Part shown: one piece after another, positions 13,982 to 21,069 of the stretch
Numbering within the stretch: the first letter of the stretch is position 1
Layout of the letters: every line of letters starts with the position of its first letter
Source: a virus
Length of the DNA: 24,375 nt
IMG/VR virus record: IMGVR_UViG_3300023103_000013
Coordinates: 1-24,375 of that record
Direction: 5' to 3' (one strand)
Program-made: the position numbers and the translations under genes
Notes under the pieces: model-generated
Seen by the model: the letters and a program-made list of their open reading frames with translations, nothing else
Told to the model about the DNA's origin: nothing
Database searches by the model: none

Positions 13982-14637
13982 GCGAAGGATTTATTTTACT
14001 CCATCGCAAATTACTTGAATGGGGATGGTACAATGACATCAATGTGAAGGTTCTTTTCCTTCACTGTTTACTACGCGCAAACTACTCAAACGCTGTGTGG
14101 ATGGGGCAAATCGTTGAACGCGGATCATTCATTACTTCTATTGATGGACTATCGAAAGAAACTGGACTTTCAACTAAACAAGTAAGAGTCGCCCTAAGTA
14201 AGCTTATAAAAACTGGCGAGGTGGGCAAACAAACGACAAGCTACAACACACTAATAACGGTGATTTCATACGATTCGTATCAGCATAAGGGCAAACAAAG
14301 GGCAAACGAGGGGCAAACAAAGGGCAAACAAAGGGCAACAGATAAAGAAGAAAAACAAAATAACAATATACTTTCTACCGCGTTTGATGGTTTTTGGAAA
14401 TTTTACGACAAAAAAAGCGACAGGAAAAAGTGCTTTGAAAAATGGATGCAAGTTGTAAATATTGACAACATTGATCATGTGAGATCTTCTGTTAAAATTT
14501 ACGTAGCAGAAACAGCCAACGATAAACAATTTAGAAAAAACCCTCTTACCTGGTTGAATGGGAATTGTTGGCTCGATTATCCGATAGGAGCAAAGGCAGA
14601 ATTGCCGCGTATTAACGATTCACTCGAGGCAAACTGA
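13978..14637 (+). CDS. Phage replication initiator (replisome organiser-like)
   Basis: This 219-residue protein has the usual two-part build of phage initiators. Residues 1-90 form a winged-helix DNA-binding domain: GFILLHRKLLEWGWYNDINV then LFLHCLLRANY, and a recognition helix in LSKETGLSTKQVRVALSKLI. Residues about 103-130 are a Lys/Gln-rich linker, encoded by five direct DNA repeats (14289-14340). The C-terminal part (FWKFYDKKSDRKKCFEKWMQ, then FRKNPLTWLNGNCWLDYP) is a motif common at the end of such proteins, where it contacts the helicase or ssDNA. It is followed after one base by the helicase gene, as in O-P type modules. It probably binds the repeats inside its own gene. Confidence 0.8.
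   Translation: MSEGFILLHRKLLEWGWYNDINVKVLFLHCLLRANYSNAVWMGQIVERGSFITSIDGLSKETGLSTKQVRVALSKLIKTGEVGKQTTSYNTLITVISYDSYQHKGKQRANEGQTKGKQRATDKEEKQNNNILSTAFDGFWKFYDKKSDRKKCFEKWMQVVNIDNIDHVRSSVKIYVAETANDKQFRKNPLTWLNGNCWLDYPIGAKAELPRINDSLEAN
14289..14425. other. Putative replication origin: five 11-bp iterons plus AT-rich stretch
   Basis: GGGCAAAC starts at 14289, 14300, 14311, 14322 and (last copy GGGCAACA) 14333, an exact 11-base period with unit GGGCAAACAAA. Because 11 is not a multiple of three, the repeat reads in a different frame each time inside the coding sequence. This argues for selection on DNA rather than protein. An A/T-rich stretch follows (14341-14425). Iterons within the initiator gene followed by an AT-rich unwinding region is the arrangement of the lambda origin in gene O. 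Confidence 0.7.
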
Positions 14638-14638
14638 T

Positions 14639-15709
14639 ATGATCAAGCGACTAAGTGAAGTTAAGATGCAGCTCGATGAGCGCCGAGAAAAAGGGGTTGT
14701 TCGTGGTAATTCTGTGGGGTGGGATTGGAATCGTTTTCCTTATACCGTCAAGCTCGGTACAACAACTTTCATTGCCGCCGCCCCTGCTTCTGGTAAAACC
14801 GAATGGTGGCTGGAAATACTCATCAATCTTTCATGCCTTTACGGATGGAATCATGTTCTGTACACTCCTGAAACAGGCGATGCCGTTGATATTTTCTCGG
14901 AACTTTGCCATAAGTTTGTCGGAAAACCATTCATAAAGGGCGAAAACTCAATGACCGAAATCGAAAGAACCAAGGCAGAATATTTCGTAGACTCTCACTT
15001 TTACGTGATCGATCCGATCGATGAGGAAGTAACGATCGAATCCTTTTTTGCAATGGTTGATGAAGTTGAAAAAAAGTATGAAACCACCATCCAAACAACA
15101 ACAATCGACCCATGGAACGAGCTGACTGAGCGCTACGAAAAAGAGGATTTGGGGAGAGAGGACAAATATCTAAGCCGAATACTTGGACTTGTGCGTAAGA
15201 ACGCCAGGAAAACAAACCGGCATAACTGCGTGCTGAATCACGTAAGAGATCAGGCTGCTGTTACGAAGGATGGCATAACATACTACCCTGCACCTTCGGC
15301 TCGTGACTTTGCCGGTGGCCAAGTATGGTTCCGTAAAGGATTATCGGTGCTTATTCCATGGCGACCACCTGTGGGACTTCAAGGATCGGATGGAAGGCCG
15401 TATGAAGAAAATGAACTGCATTTAAGAATCGCAAAGGCAAAACCGAAAGGAACAAGCAAGGTTGGTGTTTATCGTTTTTTCTTGGATGTGACGCGTTATC
15501 AGTACTACGTAAAAGATGAAATGACAGACGCTATGATTTATGCCAACAGAGGCGCAGGTAACGTTGTTAAAACAGACCCAACAAATGTTGTTCAAATCCA
15601 ATTAAATAATTTCAACGGGTTTAAGCAATCTGATTTTGATGAAACCGATTCTTTCATTGTCGATCAAACAAAAGGAAATTACAAGCCTGATCCACATTGT
15701 GGATTTTAA
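14639..15709 (+). CDS. Replicative DNA helicase-like ATPase (DnaB/RecA-fold)
   Basis: This 356-residue protein has a RecA-type ATPase core. Walker A is APASGKT (48-54) after the strand TTTFIAA. A YTPE motif lies at 75-78, the usual glutamate of the DnaB family after motif 1. Walker B ends in IDPWNEL (156-162), the twinkle/DnaB-like form. NHVRDQ (200-205) matches the conserved H/R switch region. The N-terminal primase-interaction domain of full DnaB is absent, so it is a core-only helicase, a form known in phages. It lies immediately downstream of the initiator. It likely unwinds the phage origin; no separate loader or primase is seen in the window. Confidence 0.8.
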   Translation: MIKRLSEVKMQLDERREKGVVRGNSVGWDWNRFPYTVKLGTTTFIAAAPASGKTEWWLEILINLSCLYGWNHVLYTPETGDAVDIFSELCHKFVGKPFIKGENSMTEIERTKAEYFVDSHFYVIDPIDEEVTIESFFAMVDEVEKKYETTIQTTTIDPWNELTERYEKEDLGREDKYLSRILGLVRKNARKTNRHNCVLNHVRDQAAVTKDGITYYPAPSARDFAGGQVWFRKGLSVLIPWRPPVGLQGSDGRPYEENELHLRIAKAKPKGTSKVGVYRFFLDVTRYQYYVKDEMTDAMIYANRGAGNVVKTDPTNVVQIQLNNFNGFKQSDFDETDSFIVDQTKGNYKPDPHCGF

Positions 15710-15720
15710 TAACAGACAGC

Positions 15721-16107
15721 ATGACACAACTTAAAGAACCAACAGGCATATTTTCAGGCAGCATAAAAGATCTAATGGCATGGCGAGAAAAGGCAAAAAA
15801 CGGAATCCTGAAGTTCAATTACTCGGACATGGAACATATTATGCTGATCCATGATATTACGCTATCTGAATGCCTGAAATTGCTTAGGAAATACCAATCA
15901 AAAATACCCGAATCCGACCCCCGTAGATCTGAATTTAACGAGGCTGTAGATGATCTCATTCAGGCTATAATATTCCGAGAAGTATTTCAGCGTGAGCTAT
16001 CTGTTGCCCGGCAGCGCGCTGCGGATTTGGAACTGAAAATGATAATCCTGAATGATGAGAATAAAAAACTGCGCAAGCAAAACGAGGAATTGATAAAAGG
16101 TTTTTAA
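15721..16107 (+). CDS. Early protein with C-terminal coiled coil, unknown function
   Basis: I placed the start at the ATG at 15721, eleven bases after the helicase stop, not at an upstream in-frame ATG inside the helicase gene. The product has 128 residues. It is helical: a segment IMLIHDITLSECLKLLRKYQ, then FNEAVDDLIQAIIF, and from about residue 85 a heptad-like coiled coil (RELSVARQRAADLELKMIIL to NDENKKLRKQNEELIKG). It could be a helicase partner or a dimeric scaffold. No family is recognised. Confidence 0.6.
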   Translation: MTQLKEPTGIFSGSIKDLMAWREKAKNGILKFNYSDMEHIMLIHDITLSECLKLLRKYQSKIPESDPRRSEFNEAVDDLIQAIIFREVFQRELSVARQRAADLELKMIILNDENKKLRKQNEELIKGF

Positions 16108-16121
16108 TTAAACAACATTAA

Positions 16122-16152
16122 TTTGTATACAAACAATTATTTGTTATATTTG
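16122..16152 (+). promoter_or_regulatory. Strong Bacteroidota-type promoter with palindromic operator-like site
   Basis: TTTG (16122-16125), 19 bases, TATATTTG (16145-16152), with a start expected near 16157, 18 bases before the ATG at 16175. The perfect palindrome TTTGTATACAAA (16122-16133) covers the -33 element. Ten of its bases recur at 99-108, next to the left-edge promoter. Confidence 0.85.
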
Positions 16153-16174
16153 TACCAACGAAAACAAACGAATT

Positions 16175-16678
16175 ATGAAACAACCAACGAATTTAGAATT
16201 GACCCTGTGCGACGGATTGCCGTGGGGATTAAGGATGTGTATGAAGGGCGCAGAGAATATAACTACGGAATTAAACTTCTCAACTTTATCGGTATGGATA
16301 TCGCTTTGTGAGAAAAGCGGGCTCCCCATCCTGTTCCCGCTGTCCGCGCTAACAAAAGAAATCACTGTCAACGGGGAGACTTTTGTGCCTATCGTGGAGT
16401 TAGCCAAATGTTGTGCGGCTTTTGATTTCGGTGAGAAATTTGACTTAGATAGACCGGTAACTTTTAGAGAAAATGGAGTGTTTTACACCTATGATGATGT
16501 TCGATACAGTTTTTCCTTTAATGGCTCCGGGTTTATCTATATGATAGACTGGAAAGGAAAAGACACCCGACATGTAAATCAGAATAAAGCATTCGACCTT
16601 TTGAATCAATGGCACTTCAACACACGTAACCTGCCAGCAGACCAATTTATTAACGCTCACGAATCTAAAGTTTACTGA
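16175..16678 (+). CDS. Unknown phage protein expressed from its own promoter
   Basis: This 167-residue protein starts at the ATG at 16175, right behind a consensus promoter. It opens MKQPTNLELTLCDGLPWGLR and contains a WISLCEKSGLPILFPLSALT segment, a beta-rich centre (GVFYTYDDVRYSFSFNGSGF then IYMIDWKG) and a C-terminal helix DLLNQWHFNTRNLPADQFI. Several cysteines are scattered without pairing logic. I do not recognise the family. The next gene begins two bases after its stop, so the two form one unit, possibly a lysogeny-expressed accessory pair. Confidence 0.6.
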   Translation: MKQPTNLELTLCDGLPWGLRMCMKGAENITTELNFSTLSVWISLCEKSGLPILFPLSALTKEITVNGETFVPIVELAKCCAAFDFGEKFDLDRPVTFRENGVFYTYDDVRYSFSFNGSGFIYMIDWKGKDTRHVNQNKAFDLLNQWHFNTRNLPADQFINAHESKVY

Positions 16679-16679
16679 T

Positions 16680-17702
16680 ATGAAACAACTCATCACAACC
16701 CTCCTCATCCTGCTGTCATTTACAGCCAATTCACAATTGGTTTACTGGTGGCCCGTAGGAATTGATCCTATGTGGATCACGCAACCCGCAGCAAGCAACA
16801 ATACACTATCATGGCAACCTTCAACGAGTCAGGTTAGTTCATCAGGTTTCAACACTGGGACAGGCTTCTGGTATCAGTACAATCACAATCAGATATCCAG
16901 ATACACCAGCACGCAGATTAACGTGTTCTGCCCTAATTCACCGGTTATGCAGGTTACGATCAGCCTGGATATAAATCTCGAAAACCGCTACGACTGGCTT
17001 TATTTCCAGTACAGCACAGACAACGGCGCAACGTGGATTAATCCGGTCGCGAACGGCCCGACGAGCTTAAACGGGATAAACCTTTCTACTTACCAAATCC
17101 CGAATACGACTGCCGGGAATAGGAAAGGCTGGACGGGTAACCTTGGTGTGATCGCGCCGAGCTACATGTTGCCTGTTGGAACGTACCGTTTCCGGTTCAT
17201 ATTTGTTACCGATGTATCAGGGAATACTTACGCAGGCCCAGGTGGCACGTACATACACTATGCTGACATAAACAACGTCGAAATATACTGCCCTACCGCG
17301 ATGCCCGTAGAGGTTTCGAATTGGTCTGTCAGGAACGAATCATGGCAAAACCTACTGATCTGGTCTGCTGAGTCGCAATCCTGCAAGAATTACGTGATTG
17401 AGCGTAGTATGGACGGGAAGGTGTGGAGCATGTCGGGGAATATCGATTGTATCGGATTATCTGGTTATGAATCCGCCGACAAAAACTATCAGCGCGGCGC
17501 AATAAACTATTACCGGTTATCCTGGGTAGATGAGAACAGCGAGACTACACGGCATCCCGAGATCGTATCGATAGACAATCGCGACGAACAAATGACCGTG
17601 ATAGACGTGGTTAATACGCTCGGGCAACCTTGTAGTGTTGACGCGCAAGGATTAGTGATCATCCGGTATTCGGATGGGAGTATTGAGAAACGTTATAATT
17701 AA
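16680..17702 (+). CDS. Secreted beta-sandwich protein with a T9SS-like C-terminal sorting domain
   Basis: This 340-residue protein has a clear signal peptide (MKQLITTLLILLSFTANSQ, cleavage near NSQ/LVY). Residues about 25-205 form an aromatic-rich beta domain (WYQYNHNQISRY, YDWLYFQYSTDNGATWINPV, YRFRFIFVTDVSGN). A fibronectin-III-like block typical of Bacteroidota secreted proteins follows: MPVEVSNWSVRNESWQNLLI then WSAES, YVIERSMDGKVWS and INYYRLSWVDENSE. The last 35 residues, VIDVVNTLGQP then GLVIIRYSDGSIEKRYN, resemble a short T9SS type A sorting domain (LGQ...G.Y..R.SDG...K). It would travel through Sec to the periplasm and then out by the host T9SS. It is cotranscribed with the 16175 gene. 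For a phage this is probably a host-derived conversion gene. Confidence 0.7.
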   Translation: MKQLITTLLILLSFTANSQLVYWWPVGIDPMWITQPAASNNTLSWQPSTSQVSSSGFNTGTGFWYQYNHNQISRYTSTQINVFCPNSPVMQVTISLDINLENRYDWLYFQYSTDNGATWINPVANGPTSLNGINLSTYQIPNTTAGNRKGWTGNLGVIAPSYMLPVGTYRFRFIFVTDVSGNTYAGPGGTYIHYADINNVEIYCPTAMPVEVSNWSVRNESWQNLLIWSAESQSCKNYVIERSMDGKVWSMSGNIDCIGLSGYESADKNYQRGAINYYRLSWVDENSETTRHPEIVSIDNRDEQMTVIDVVNTLGQPCSVDAQGLVIIRYSDGSIEKRYN

Positions 17703-17705
17703 GAG

Positions 17706-18257
17706 ATGGAAACAAAGATTAAAGACGCTCTACAAAGAGCCGAGGATATACTTAAGGTTATAGTAGATTTTTCAAAGCAACCAGAAAACCGACCGGGAAC
17801 AAATAACTTTGATGTGTGCCAAGCAGAAAAAGAACTTGCTCGATTGTTTGTGAAAATGATTAAAGATTGTTCAAAAAAAGAAGTTGATACAGAATCAGAC
17901 GCGGTGTTATTCTCTTATTGGTTAATGGAAAACTGCGAATTGGAAGAAGATAATGCTTTGTGGTCTTACGATGGAGAGGATTATTCGAACGAGAAGTTAT
18001 ACACAATTTGGTCTAGCATTAATCTGATTAACGAAAAAATAAACCTTGCAAACGAAATCCTGAAAGCTTACATGATTAAGAACTTTCATAAAGAATCGTA
18101 TCCGTATATTGATTTTGTAGTGGAAGACAGATTTCTATCTGAAATTAAGGCAGATGTAAACGTTTCGATTCCTGAAATGACCGCACAAGATTTATCGGAT
18201 TATGCTATAGAGCAAATTGAACAATCATCCAGCAAAAGCAGATTAATTGGATTTTAA
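17706..18257 (+). CDS. Acidic helical protein of unknown function
   Basis: This 183-residue protein starts three bases after the secreted protein gene. It is rich in Glu, Asp and Lys. Helical stretches include METKIKDALQRAEDILKVIV, AEKELARLFVKMIKDCSKKE and INLINEKINLANEILKAYMI, with an acidic middle YWLMENCELEEDNALWSYDG. No signal peptide or catalytic motif is visible. I do not recognise a family. It belongs to the row of small early accessory genes that runs to 21069. Confidence 0.55.
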   Translation: METKIKDALQRAEDILKVIVDFSKQPENRPGTNNFDVCQAEKELARLFVKMIKDCSKKEVDTESDAVLFSYWLMENCELEEDNALWSYDGEDYSNEKLYTIWSSINLINEKINLANEILKAYMIKNFHKESYPYIDFVVEDRFLSEIKADVNVSIPEMTAQDLSDYAIEQIEQSSSKSRLIGF

Positions 18258-18286
18258 CCAACCGCCTTCGGGCATAAATTGAGAGT

Positions 18287-18481
18287 ATGGAAAAAAGAGA
18301 GGAATGGACGGACGCAGAAATATTGTCCGCTGAAGGATATTACCACGGATCAGATCACGAAACAGAATCCGAAAAATGGGAGCATGTTTCTGACATGATG
18401 TGTTACACCGACTATCCGAAAAGATCAGCGGTAGCTTACAGGAGCAAACTTAATTCATATTGGAAAACGAAACGTAAGTAA
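18287..18481 (+). CDS. Small protein resembling a SANT/Myb-like DNA-binding fold
   Basis: This 64-residue protein has spaced aromatic residues suggestive of a SANT/Myb-like three-helix fold: EEWTDAEILSAEGYY near the start, KWEHVSDMM in the middle, then PKRSAVAYRSKLNSYW. The pattern (W..AE..., W..VS..., RS..AYRSK...Y) is seen in many small phage proteins thought to bind DNA. It lies 29 bases after the acidic protein and two bases before the next gene. The fold is a guess from spacing, not from a firm match. Confidence 0.5.
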   Translation: MEKREEWTDAEILSAEGYYHGSDHETESEKWEHVSDMMCYTDYPKRSAVAYRSKLNSYWKTKRK

Positions 18482-18483
18482 TC

Positions 18484-19146
18484 ATGAAACACACAACAAT
18501 TAACGGCAAATGGCAACCAGCCAACGGGACCTTTGTAAGAGTTCCTAACGAGAAGATCCCGGAAGTCATTCAGATTTTGCGGGATAATGGGGAGGAAGTA
18601 TGGGGCGGTCAAGATAAGAGACACTTAGGGAATCACAACGTGGTAATAAAAGCAGTTGGTGGATGGTATAGCGATCACTCAGCAAATCTTCCTGCTGCAA
18701 TGGAACTTCCCGACTTCAAAGCTCTCGTAACCGGATCTCTCCCCGAATCGTGGTGCATTCAGTGTACGGAGGAAAGCGTGAAGCATGAGGCATATGGAAG
18801 AATGATTACGTCACTAGAATCAGGCTATCATGGGCTTGAACCCAAGCGTTTCTATGGCACTTCATTTGGGTTCAAGCAATGGAAGTCAATTCCCTTCGGC
18901 GAAGTCCTGCAAATCGAAACATGGGCGGCTGTGGAGGAGATGAAAAATACCGAACCTCCATATATGGATGATCCTTTGGAAATTCTAAGAAAAGGAAAAA
19001 CCCACTCGGCAACATTGAGCGAAGTCACCAAAGTTTTGGAAGTGATCAGTTCACTTTCAGTAAGTGAGTACTTAAGTGTGTGTTCTGACGACCAGCTAAT
19101 CACCGAGGCCAAACAACGCGGGTACACAATCAGCAAAATTTATTGA
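18484..19146 (+). CDS. Unknown early protein
   Basis: This 220-residue protein opens MKHTTINGKWQPANGTFVRV and has a middle with LPESWCIQCTEESVKHEAYG then FYGTSFGFKQWKSIPFGEVL, which looks like a small alpha/beta domain of phage accessory proteins. The C-terminal 60 residues are helical (THSATLSEVTKVLEVISSLS, then DQLITEAKQRGYTISKIY). No catalytic or membrane motif. It is embedded in the early operon, with gaps of two and three bases to its neighbours. Function unknown. Confidence 0.55.
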   Translation: MKHTTINGKWQPANGTFVRVPNEKIPEVIQILRDNGEEVWGGQDKRHLGNHNVVIKAVGGWYSDHSANLPAAMELPDFKALVTGSLPESWCIQCTEESVKHEAYGRMITSLESGYHGLEPKRFYGTSFGFKQWKSIPFGEVLQIETWAAVEEMKNTEPPYMDDPLEILRKGKTHSATLSEVTKVLEVISSLSVSEYLSVCSDDQLITEAKQRGYTISKIY

Positions 19147-19149
19147 GAT

Positions 19150-19614
19150 ATGAGACAAAAATTCGAATGGCAGGGTGACCCTGTCAAAACTACGTTTGGA
19201 TATGTAGCGGTTCGAGAGGTTTTAGATAAGCCGCTGTACTGGTTTAATTACGAAGTGTTAAACAAAATGGAAACCGGAGATCATTGCAGCGTAGGCGGTA
19301 AAGCTTACATTGCTGCAATTGAAGTAAGCACTTCAACCGGATATAAATTCTACATAGCTAATCATTTCGGTATAGGCGTTAACAAGCTATCAAAAGGCGG
19401 CTGGCCTAATTCGGCTCACTTCTCTTTTGATACCGGGCTTATTAAATTCCTGCCGGACGATAAGGTTCAGCGTGGATTGAATGGTCAGTTCGACGAAGAG
19501 GGTTATGCAAATCGTGAATCAAAAAGACGTATTTGGCAGAAAGAAACATACCCTTTTGAATTTGAACAAATGGAATCTCTTCGCAGAGGTTTCGAAAAAA
19601 AATGTAAACCATGA
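19150..19614 (+). CDS. Unknown early protein
   Basis: This 154-residue protein reads MRQKFEWQGDPVKTTFGYVA and then a beta-rich stretch (GDHCSVGGKAYIAAIEVSTS, TGYKFYIANHFGIGVNKLSK). A charged C-terminus follows (NRESKRRIWQKETYPFEFEQ). No known motif. Its stop overlaps the next start by 4 bases (ATGA), a sign of translational coupling in this operon. Confidence 0.5.
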   Translation: MRQKFEWQGDPVKTTFGYVAVREVLDKPLYWFNYEVLNKMETGDHCSVGGKAYIAAIEVSTSTGYKFYIANHFGIGVNKLSKGGWPNSAHFSFDTGLIKFLPDDKVQRGLNGQFDEEGYANRESKRRIWQKETYPFEFEQMESLRRGFEKKCKP

Positions 19615-19856
19615 AACACAGCGAAGAAACAATTAAGGCGGCGGAGAAACATGCGCTATATAAATCTCCTATTATATGCGAACGACAGGCTAACGAATCT
19701 TTCCTTGCCGGGTACGATCACAGGCAGAAGGAGGTTGATGATTTAGTTGAGGCAATTAATTATGCCGTTGGACTCGATGCTATAGGTGGAAAACAATTAA
19801 GTCCTGTAGCAAAGAAATGGTTCCTTGAACTAACACAAAAACATACGAAACCATGA
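19611..19856 (+). CDS. Small early protein of unknown function
   Basis: This 81-residue protein is helical and hydrophilic, starting MKHSEETIKAAEKHALYKSP, followed by ANESFLAGYDHRQKEVDDLV. The A..E...F.AGY..R..E pattern recurs in small phage proteins of Bacteroidota, as I recall, but no role is known to me. It overlaps both neighbours by 4 bases. Confidence 0.5.
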   Translation: MKHSEETIKAAEKHALYKSPIICERQANESFLAGYDHRQKEVDDLVEAINYAVGLDAIGGKQLSPVAKKWFLELTQKHTKP

Positions 19857-20191
19857 CAATAAGAGAAAAAGCAAAACGCATAGAAGAACTCGAGAAAAAT
19901 CTGAACGATATTGTACGAGTTATCGAGGTCATCGATCCAGTTATGAACGATACTACGGCGAACGACTTCAAGCAAGGGGGCATGGACATGGTGAGAATAC
20001 CGACTTTTAAATCATGGCTTAAACAAGTCAAAGGAAAGTTTTCGCTGGCAGTACAAAGACAGCCCGCACATCATTACAAGGAAATGACTTTAGAACTAAG
20101 CGACGACATCATTGACTCGTTATCGAAAGATCTATGCAAGAAACGTGACTGGTATCGAAGCAAGATAAAGGAAATAGAGGAAGGTAATTAA
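19853..20191 (+). CDS. Small coiled-coil early protein
   Basis: This 112-residue protein starts MTIREKAKRIEELEKNLNDI, an N-terminal coiled-coil stretch, followed by a basic middle (FKSWLKQVKGKFSLAVQRQP) and a C-terminal helix ending DWYRSKIKEIEEG. It is probably oligomeric; function unknown. It overlaps the upstream gene by 4 bases and is followed by a tiny membrane protein gene. Confidence 0.5.
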   Translation: MTIREKAKRIEELEKNLNDIVRVIEVIDPVMNDTTANDFKQGGMDMVRIPTFKSWLKQVKGKFSLAVQRQPAHHYKEMTLELSDDIIDSLSKDLCKKRDWYRSKIKEIEEGN

Positions 20192-20202
20192 ACAGCAATA
20201 AA

Positions 20203-20316
20203 ATGAAAAGAAAATCACCGGCCGAGCAGCGAGCCGCAGAAAATTTAACCAACGTATGCGTTATTATCACCGCAATAATGTTAATCGGGTTCGCCCTTAA
20301 AAATTGTACAGCATGA
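20203..20316 (+). CDS. Tiny single-pass membrane protein (37 residues)
   Basis: A short open frame of 37 codons: a basic N-terminus (MKRKSPAEQRAAENLTN), then one hydrophobic segment VCVIITAIMLIGFAL, ending KNCTA. The positive N-terminus suggests the N-in orientation. Its stop overlaps the next gene's ATG (ATGA at 20313-20316), which supports it being real. It could be a small lysis or exclusion protein; nothing in the sequence decides this. Confidence 0.55.
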   Translation: MKRKSPAEQRAAENLTNVCVIITAIMLIGFALKNCTA

Positions 20317-20576
20317 CAACAGAAAAACTAAAAAATGGCGACTACTTCGATGGTGGTACGGAAGAGCAGTATCGGGAGTTGTTGGTAATAAAGCCGTTTT
20401 ATGCCTTCTCTTTTAATTTATGTGATCACGGTTTGGTAGCGTTTCAGTCAGATAAATTACCAGAACTTCAATTAGTGTTCAGAGAACCTACGGATGAAAA
20501 TTTTGAAGGGCTGGTTCCCCACGCCTTCGAAGAGTTCAAACAGAAATGCATTAACACTTTTGGAAATGGAGAATAA
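20313..20576 (+). CDS. Small early protein of unknown function
   Basis: I take the ATG at 20313, which overlaps the stop of the tiny membrane gene, rather than an in-frame ATG nine bases upstream. The 87-residue product begins MTTEKLKNGDYFDGGTEEQY and has a beta-rich middle (LVIKPFYAFSFNLCDHGLVA). No family recognised. Its end overlaps the start of the next gene by 11 bases. Confidence 0.5.
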   Translation: MTTEKLKNGDYFDGGTEEQYRELLVIKPFYAFSFNLCDHGLVAFQSDKLPELQLVFREPTDENFEGLVPHAFEEFKQKCINTFGNGE

Positions 20577-21069
20577 TAGAGAGAATAAAGCGCGGTTCAT
20601 GGCGTTGTACTTTGGGCAGAGAATCATGAATTGGCATCAATGGGACGAGGATGCCGTAAGAAGTTTAGTTGACTTTAAAGTCCCTATGAGAACTAATAAA
20701 GGCATAGATGACGGCTGGCATGTAGAACTACGCTCACTCTCGTTAATCACGGATGAGGAAGCTATTGATGTTGCGGAGATTGAGGGGTATAATGATTACG
20801 TAAACATTACAAGAAGTTCCGATGGTAAGCTATACTTATCTCCATGGAGAGCAGAAGGTGAATATTGGCAAATACCCTTTTTTATTATTAACACCAAAGA
20901 ATACTTCATGGAATGGGATAATAGAGAGGAATACGAAGAAAACAGAACCTTAGGTGTTGGTGTGTCGGCCTACGACTACCTCAGATCACGTGGATTTGCC
21001 CTGCCTTATTTAGGGTTAACAGTCGAACAACAAGTTGCATACGGGTGGGTCAACTTGATAATAATCTAG
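20566..21069 (+). CDS. Last early-operon protein, unknown function
   Basis: Start chosen at the ATG at 20566, which overlaps the previous gene's end; an upstream in-frame ATG at 20494 would lie far inside that gene. The 167-residue product opens MENNRENKARFMALYFGQRI then MNWHQWDEDAVRSL, a pattern common to phage proteins that carry a short aromatic N-terminal box. The rest is alpha/beta with LSLITDEEAIDVAEIEGYND and a terminal LRSRGFALPYLGLTVEQQVA. Its TAG stop overlaps the large terminase stop on the opposite strand by 4 bases, so the two operons meet tail to tail with no room for a terminator. Confidence 0.6.
   Translation: MENNRENKARFMALYFGQRIMNWHQWDEDAVRSLVDFKVPMRTNKGIDDGWHVELRSLSLITDEEAIDVAEIEGYNDYVNITRSSDGKLYLSPWRAEGEYWQIPFFIINTKEYFMEWDNREEYEENRTLGVGVSAYDYLRSRGFALPYLGLTVEQQVAYGWVNLIII

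Noticed and set aside
14289-14340. CRISPR-like array
   Set aside because: Eleven-base tandem units without spacers inside a coding gene; iterons explain them better.
15697-15720. Upstream start for the coiled-coil protein
   Set aside because: It would begin inside the helicase gene; the ATG at 15721 just past the helicase stop is simpler.
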